The notes under the pieces: model-generated | What the model was told of the DNA's origin: nothing | The model's input: only the letters and a program-made list of their open reading frames with translations | The model's database searches: none | Program-made: the position numbers and the translations under genes | Shown: piece by piece, positions 61,502 to 64,000 of the stretch | Layout: each line of letters opens with the position of its first letter | Position numbering within the stretch: the first letter of the stretch is position 1 | Assembly (NCBI GenBank): GCA_947044405.1 | Contig: CAMRHE010000035.1 | Span: 9,583,501-9,647,500 of the forward strand | Reading direction: 5' to 3' | DNA: 64,000 nt | Origin: Leptodactylus fallax | Taxonomy: Eukaryota; Chordata; Amphibia; Anura; Leptodactylidae

Positions 61502-62147
61502 GGAACCCAGGAAGTAGTCTACCAGACCGCCAGGGGATGACGGATCAATGACTGTTGCAGTATGGCTGCACAGGAGCAGGAGAAGTGCTGTGTCCCTCAG
61601 AACAGGCTGGTAATCCTGTGGAAGTGAAAGCAGAGAAGCTGCAGGGAATTGCTGATGCTGCTCCCACAAAACCTTCCCGCATCTAAGGGTTAGGGAGGAT
61701 GGAGAAGGACCTCTCCTGGGGTCAATGGGAAGGCTAGGAAGAGACTGGAAGCCCAAGAAGAAGGCAGACCTAATTGCGGCACGCACGTGATAGTGGGGTC
61801 GCCAGTATTCCAGCTGCCTATGCGGTAGTGGGGACTTAGTGACTGGCGAAGCGCTCTTTCACAGAGAGCAGCACCTGCAGGGGGTGCAACTAGTGTGGCG
61901 TACACGCTGAAGACCCCCCTGCACCTGAAAGAGAAAAAATAAAAAAGCGATATAAGACAGAAGACCCGAGTTAAGTTGCTTTTGTCTCCTATAGACTCTA
62001 GGCTAAAACTGGCTATCATAGTGTCTGTGGAGTGGTTGGAGAGCCCAGAGGCAGAGCCGACATCTTTTGTTATTCCTAGTTTCAGCTTCCTGGTGGCCAG
62101 GTGAGAATGGCCATGGTGCTGTGTCCCCCAATGAAATAAGTGAGAAA
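61477..62147 (-). mobile_element. DIRS 5' region and terminal repeat
   Basis: Minus-strand start of the DIRS element: terminal sequence at 62085-62147, leader, and degenerate gag-like frames (GGLVDYFLGSKINQ near 61510). The outer end matches, inverted, the end at 46152. Confidence 0.6.
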
Positions 62148-62890
62148 TTACTCAATTTTTCAGTAACTGTATCTGAATGACCAACAGGAAATACATCAGA
62201 AATAACTGCTGACTAAATATTGGTGACCTCACTAAGGAATTTGTCACAAAGGAAATTTAGGGCTGCCCAGAATTTTTTTTCTACAAACGTTACATACATA
62301 ACAAAGGTACTTTTCTTTGTCATTGTAATGTGATTTATAAAATGGTGGTAGTAGTTTGATATGCTTTGGGGAGGTGATAGACTCCCTTTAACACATTTAT
62401 CACCTATCCTGAGGACAGGTGTTAATCCTTGGTCTCCCCACTGCTAAATCATCAATTCCAGTAAGCCAGCAAATGGGAATTTATTAAGCCATTTGCGCCA
62501 GTTTTCTGATAGAAAAAAAAAAGTCTAAATGTTTTGCACAAGTCATACCATTTTTGTTTTTCAAGTTTAGAAAATAAACAGAAAACATACATCTACAGAA
62601 CAGTTTTGCGTAACAAAGTATGTAAATATTTGCTACACTACAAGGCAAAAGACAAGTAATGAAGGGTGATAAGGAAAGAGACAGGATGTGAAAGAGGAGA
62701 GGGCGGGTAGGTAACATTTACATCTCCGCAAGATAGGCAGAGTCTGCCCATATTAGAGGAGCAGGCAGTGGCTAGATGGAGAGAATAAGCCTATTTGAAG
62801 AAAATAGGTAGTGTATTTGATCAATGAGGACCAAATTTGGAGGAATTTTGAGTGTCTGTGAGAACATGTGTTTCTACTGTTCTTACTTCT
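62148..62890. other. Intronic sequence, no gene recognised
   Basis: 62386-62430 (ctttaacacatttatcacctatcctgagg in parts) resembles a dispersed-repeat fragment. Otherwise nothing recognised. Confidence 0.4.
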
Positions 62891-62894
62891 TTAA

Positions 62895-63426
62895 AGGGAT
62901 TCTATCATTGGGGAAACATGTTTTTAACTGAAGCAATGTTGGAATAGCCTTTATAAAGGCTATTCTACCCCTACTTTACTTTTCTTCTCCTTGCCGCCGT
63001 TTGTCCAAAAAAAAATTTTATTCTCATATGTAAATGATGCTCAGGGAGCACAGGGGGCATTCCCCCTGTGCTCTGAGCACACCATAGTCATCCCTGCAAC
63101 CCCGCCTCCAGCGCTGCTTTTTCCCGCCCCCTGCATCATCTTCTGTTCATCTTCATCTTGCTCTGTCGGCCATTTTGCTGGAGTACGCTGGTGTAAGAAA
63201 CTAAAGAAAAATGGCCGACAGAGCATGTGCAGTTGACCCTGCCACTTCGGGTTCAGGCAGAGCCGACTGTGCTCCCTGAGCATAATTTGCATATGAGAAT
63301 AAAACGTTTTTCTGGACAAACGGCGGCACGGAGAAGAAAAGTAAAGGTAGAAGTAGAATAGCCTTTATAAAGGCTATTCCAACATTGCTTCAGTTAAAAA
63401 CATGTTTCCCCAATGATGGAATCCTT
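62895..63426. mobile_element. Long-TIR MITE, ~530 bp
   Basis: TTAA at 62891-62894 then agggattctatcattgggg; the right end in reverse is aggattccatcattgggg. Inverted arms extend ~160 bp, sharing aacatgtttttaactgaagc, aatagcctttataaaggcta and ccgccgtttgtcca. The right TTAA appears mutated (tgtaa). The core contains a small hairpin (cagggggcattccccctg). It is non-coding and probably TTAA-class. Confidence 0.75.
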
Positions 63427-63715
63427 GTAAAACGTTGGCACAGCTTAGCTAGAAGGCCAAGGGCCACAGTGGATGTAATACATTTACTGTAATTTGTTGA
63501 CTCTTACTACATTTGAACCATCTTACCTGAGATTTGAGTATATTATGTGAAAAAACTTATAGCATCTCACTGGAAAGATCACTGGATGCAGCAAAGTCAC
63601 AGAAGGTTCTGTTTTAAAATCTAATACCTACAGCAGGCAAGGGCTACAAAGTGGTCCAATATGTATTTTCTCCTTTATAAAGATGCACAATTCATGAAAA
63701 CAAAAAAAAACTCAC
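63427..63715. other. Intron adjoining MMS22L exon 1
   Basis: About 290 bp without recognised features, leading to the donor at 63715. Confidence 0.6.
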
Positions 63716-63895
63716 ATGCTTTTCTGAAATACCATTGCGATCTAGTTGATACAATGGTGAAAGATGTGAAGTTAGCCACCAGCTGAATCCCAGAGGGTCT
63801 TTACACTGCACCACACTACAAATGGGATGTGCTCCAGTTCCACTGGATCCCTGAAGTATATGCCTCAACAAAGTATTCATCAACATCCAGAAATT
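63716..63895 (-). CDS. MMS22L: MMS22L, coding exon 1 of 9 in this window
   Basis: MMS22L is a nuclear repair scaffold. With TONSL it loads RAD51 at stalled or broken replication forks for homologous recombination (established for the family). This exon is 60 codons, phase 0 to 0, starting after a T-rich tract ending TTTTAG and ending before GTGAGT. The translation carries KDPLGFSWWLTSHLSPLYQL, which aligns without gaps to human MMS22L near residue 350 as I remember it. It joins in phase to the 21-codon exon at 46012-46074 across a 17.6 kb intron. Identification is strong because nine exons in order match one protein. The first ~315 residues lie beyond the right edge of the window. Confidence 0.95.
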
Positions 63896-64000
63896 CTAAA
63901 ATAAAAAAAGCATACAAATTATACCTAAATCACTGTGTTCCTACAAAAATATACTGTCTAGAAGAAAAAAAACACCATGAATGATCATACCAAAGAACCA

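Overview
This is a eukaryotic, vertebrate intronic landscape. It most likely comes from an anuran amphibian (frog or toad); I cannot name the species. The reasons are one vertebrate gene with very long introns, and a transposon mix I associate with frog genomes: a DIRS tyrosine-recombinase element, a Penelope-like element with a GIY-YIG domain, L1-type LINEs, an L2/CR1-group LINE, four Tc1-like insertions, hAT elements, Harbinger-type MITEs, and a large family with TTAA/CCC termini.

The host gene is MMS22L, the DNA-repair partner of TONSL, read on the minus strand. I recognise nine consecutive coding exons (63716-63895, 46012-46074, 45790-45909, 42515-42741, 41085-41594, 17707-17888, 17404-17554, 5183-5319, 4707-4849). 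They have matching splice phases and total 1713 bp = 571 codons without a stop. They match roughly residues 315-890 of the ~1240-residue human protein as I remember it. The gene enters from beyond 64000 and leaves past position 1. Intron sizes are bimodal: 102, 152, 333 and 920 bp against 3.0, 12.1, 17.6 and 23.2 kb. Nearly everything else is transposable-element sequence inside these introns.

Layout. 1-4404: TTAA-family repeat with a ~370 bp unit array. 4.5-5.8 kb: two MITEs around two exons. 5.8-16.6 kb: the same repeat family split by a decayed L1, whose 3' part holds a Penelope-like element with a hammerhead-like motif. 18-24.4 kb: Harbinger and TTAA MITEs, a 284-nt poly-C run and an L2-type LINE tail. 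24.6-26.2 kb: a Tc1-like transposon with an open 338-residue transposase (DD35E spacing). 29-36 kb: more TTAA-family copies, one holding a dead Tc1 that itself holds a Harbinger MITE. 39.8-45.7 kb: two hAT elements with 8-bp target duplications that share an unusual foldback-plus-minisatellite module. 46.15-62.15 kb: a DIRS element cut open by a TTAA-family array, cut by a Tc1 transposon, cut by a near full-length L1 (four levels), plus a ~2.4 kb giant inverted repeat lodged in the DIRS gag side. 62.9-63.4 kb: a long-TIR MITE.

The transposon genes do not act with MMS22L. Their relevance to it is as intron content and, in two places, as insertions very close to splice sites. Family names rest on motif recognition by eye; no database search was run.
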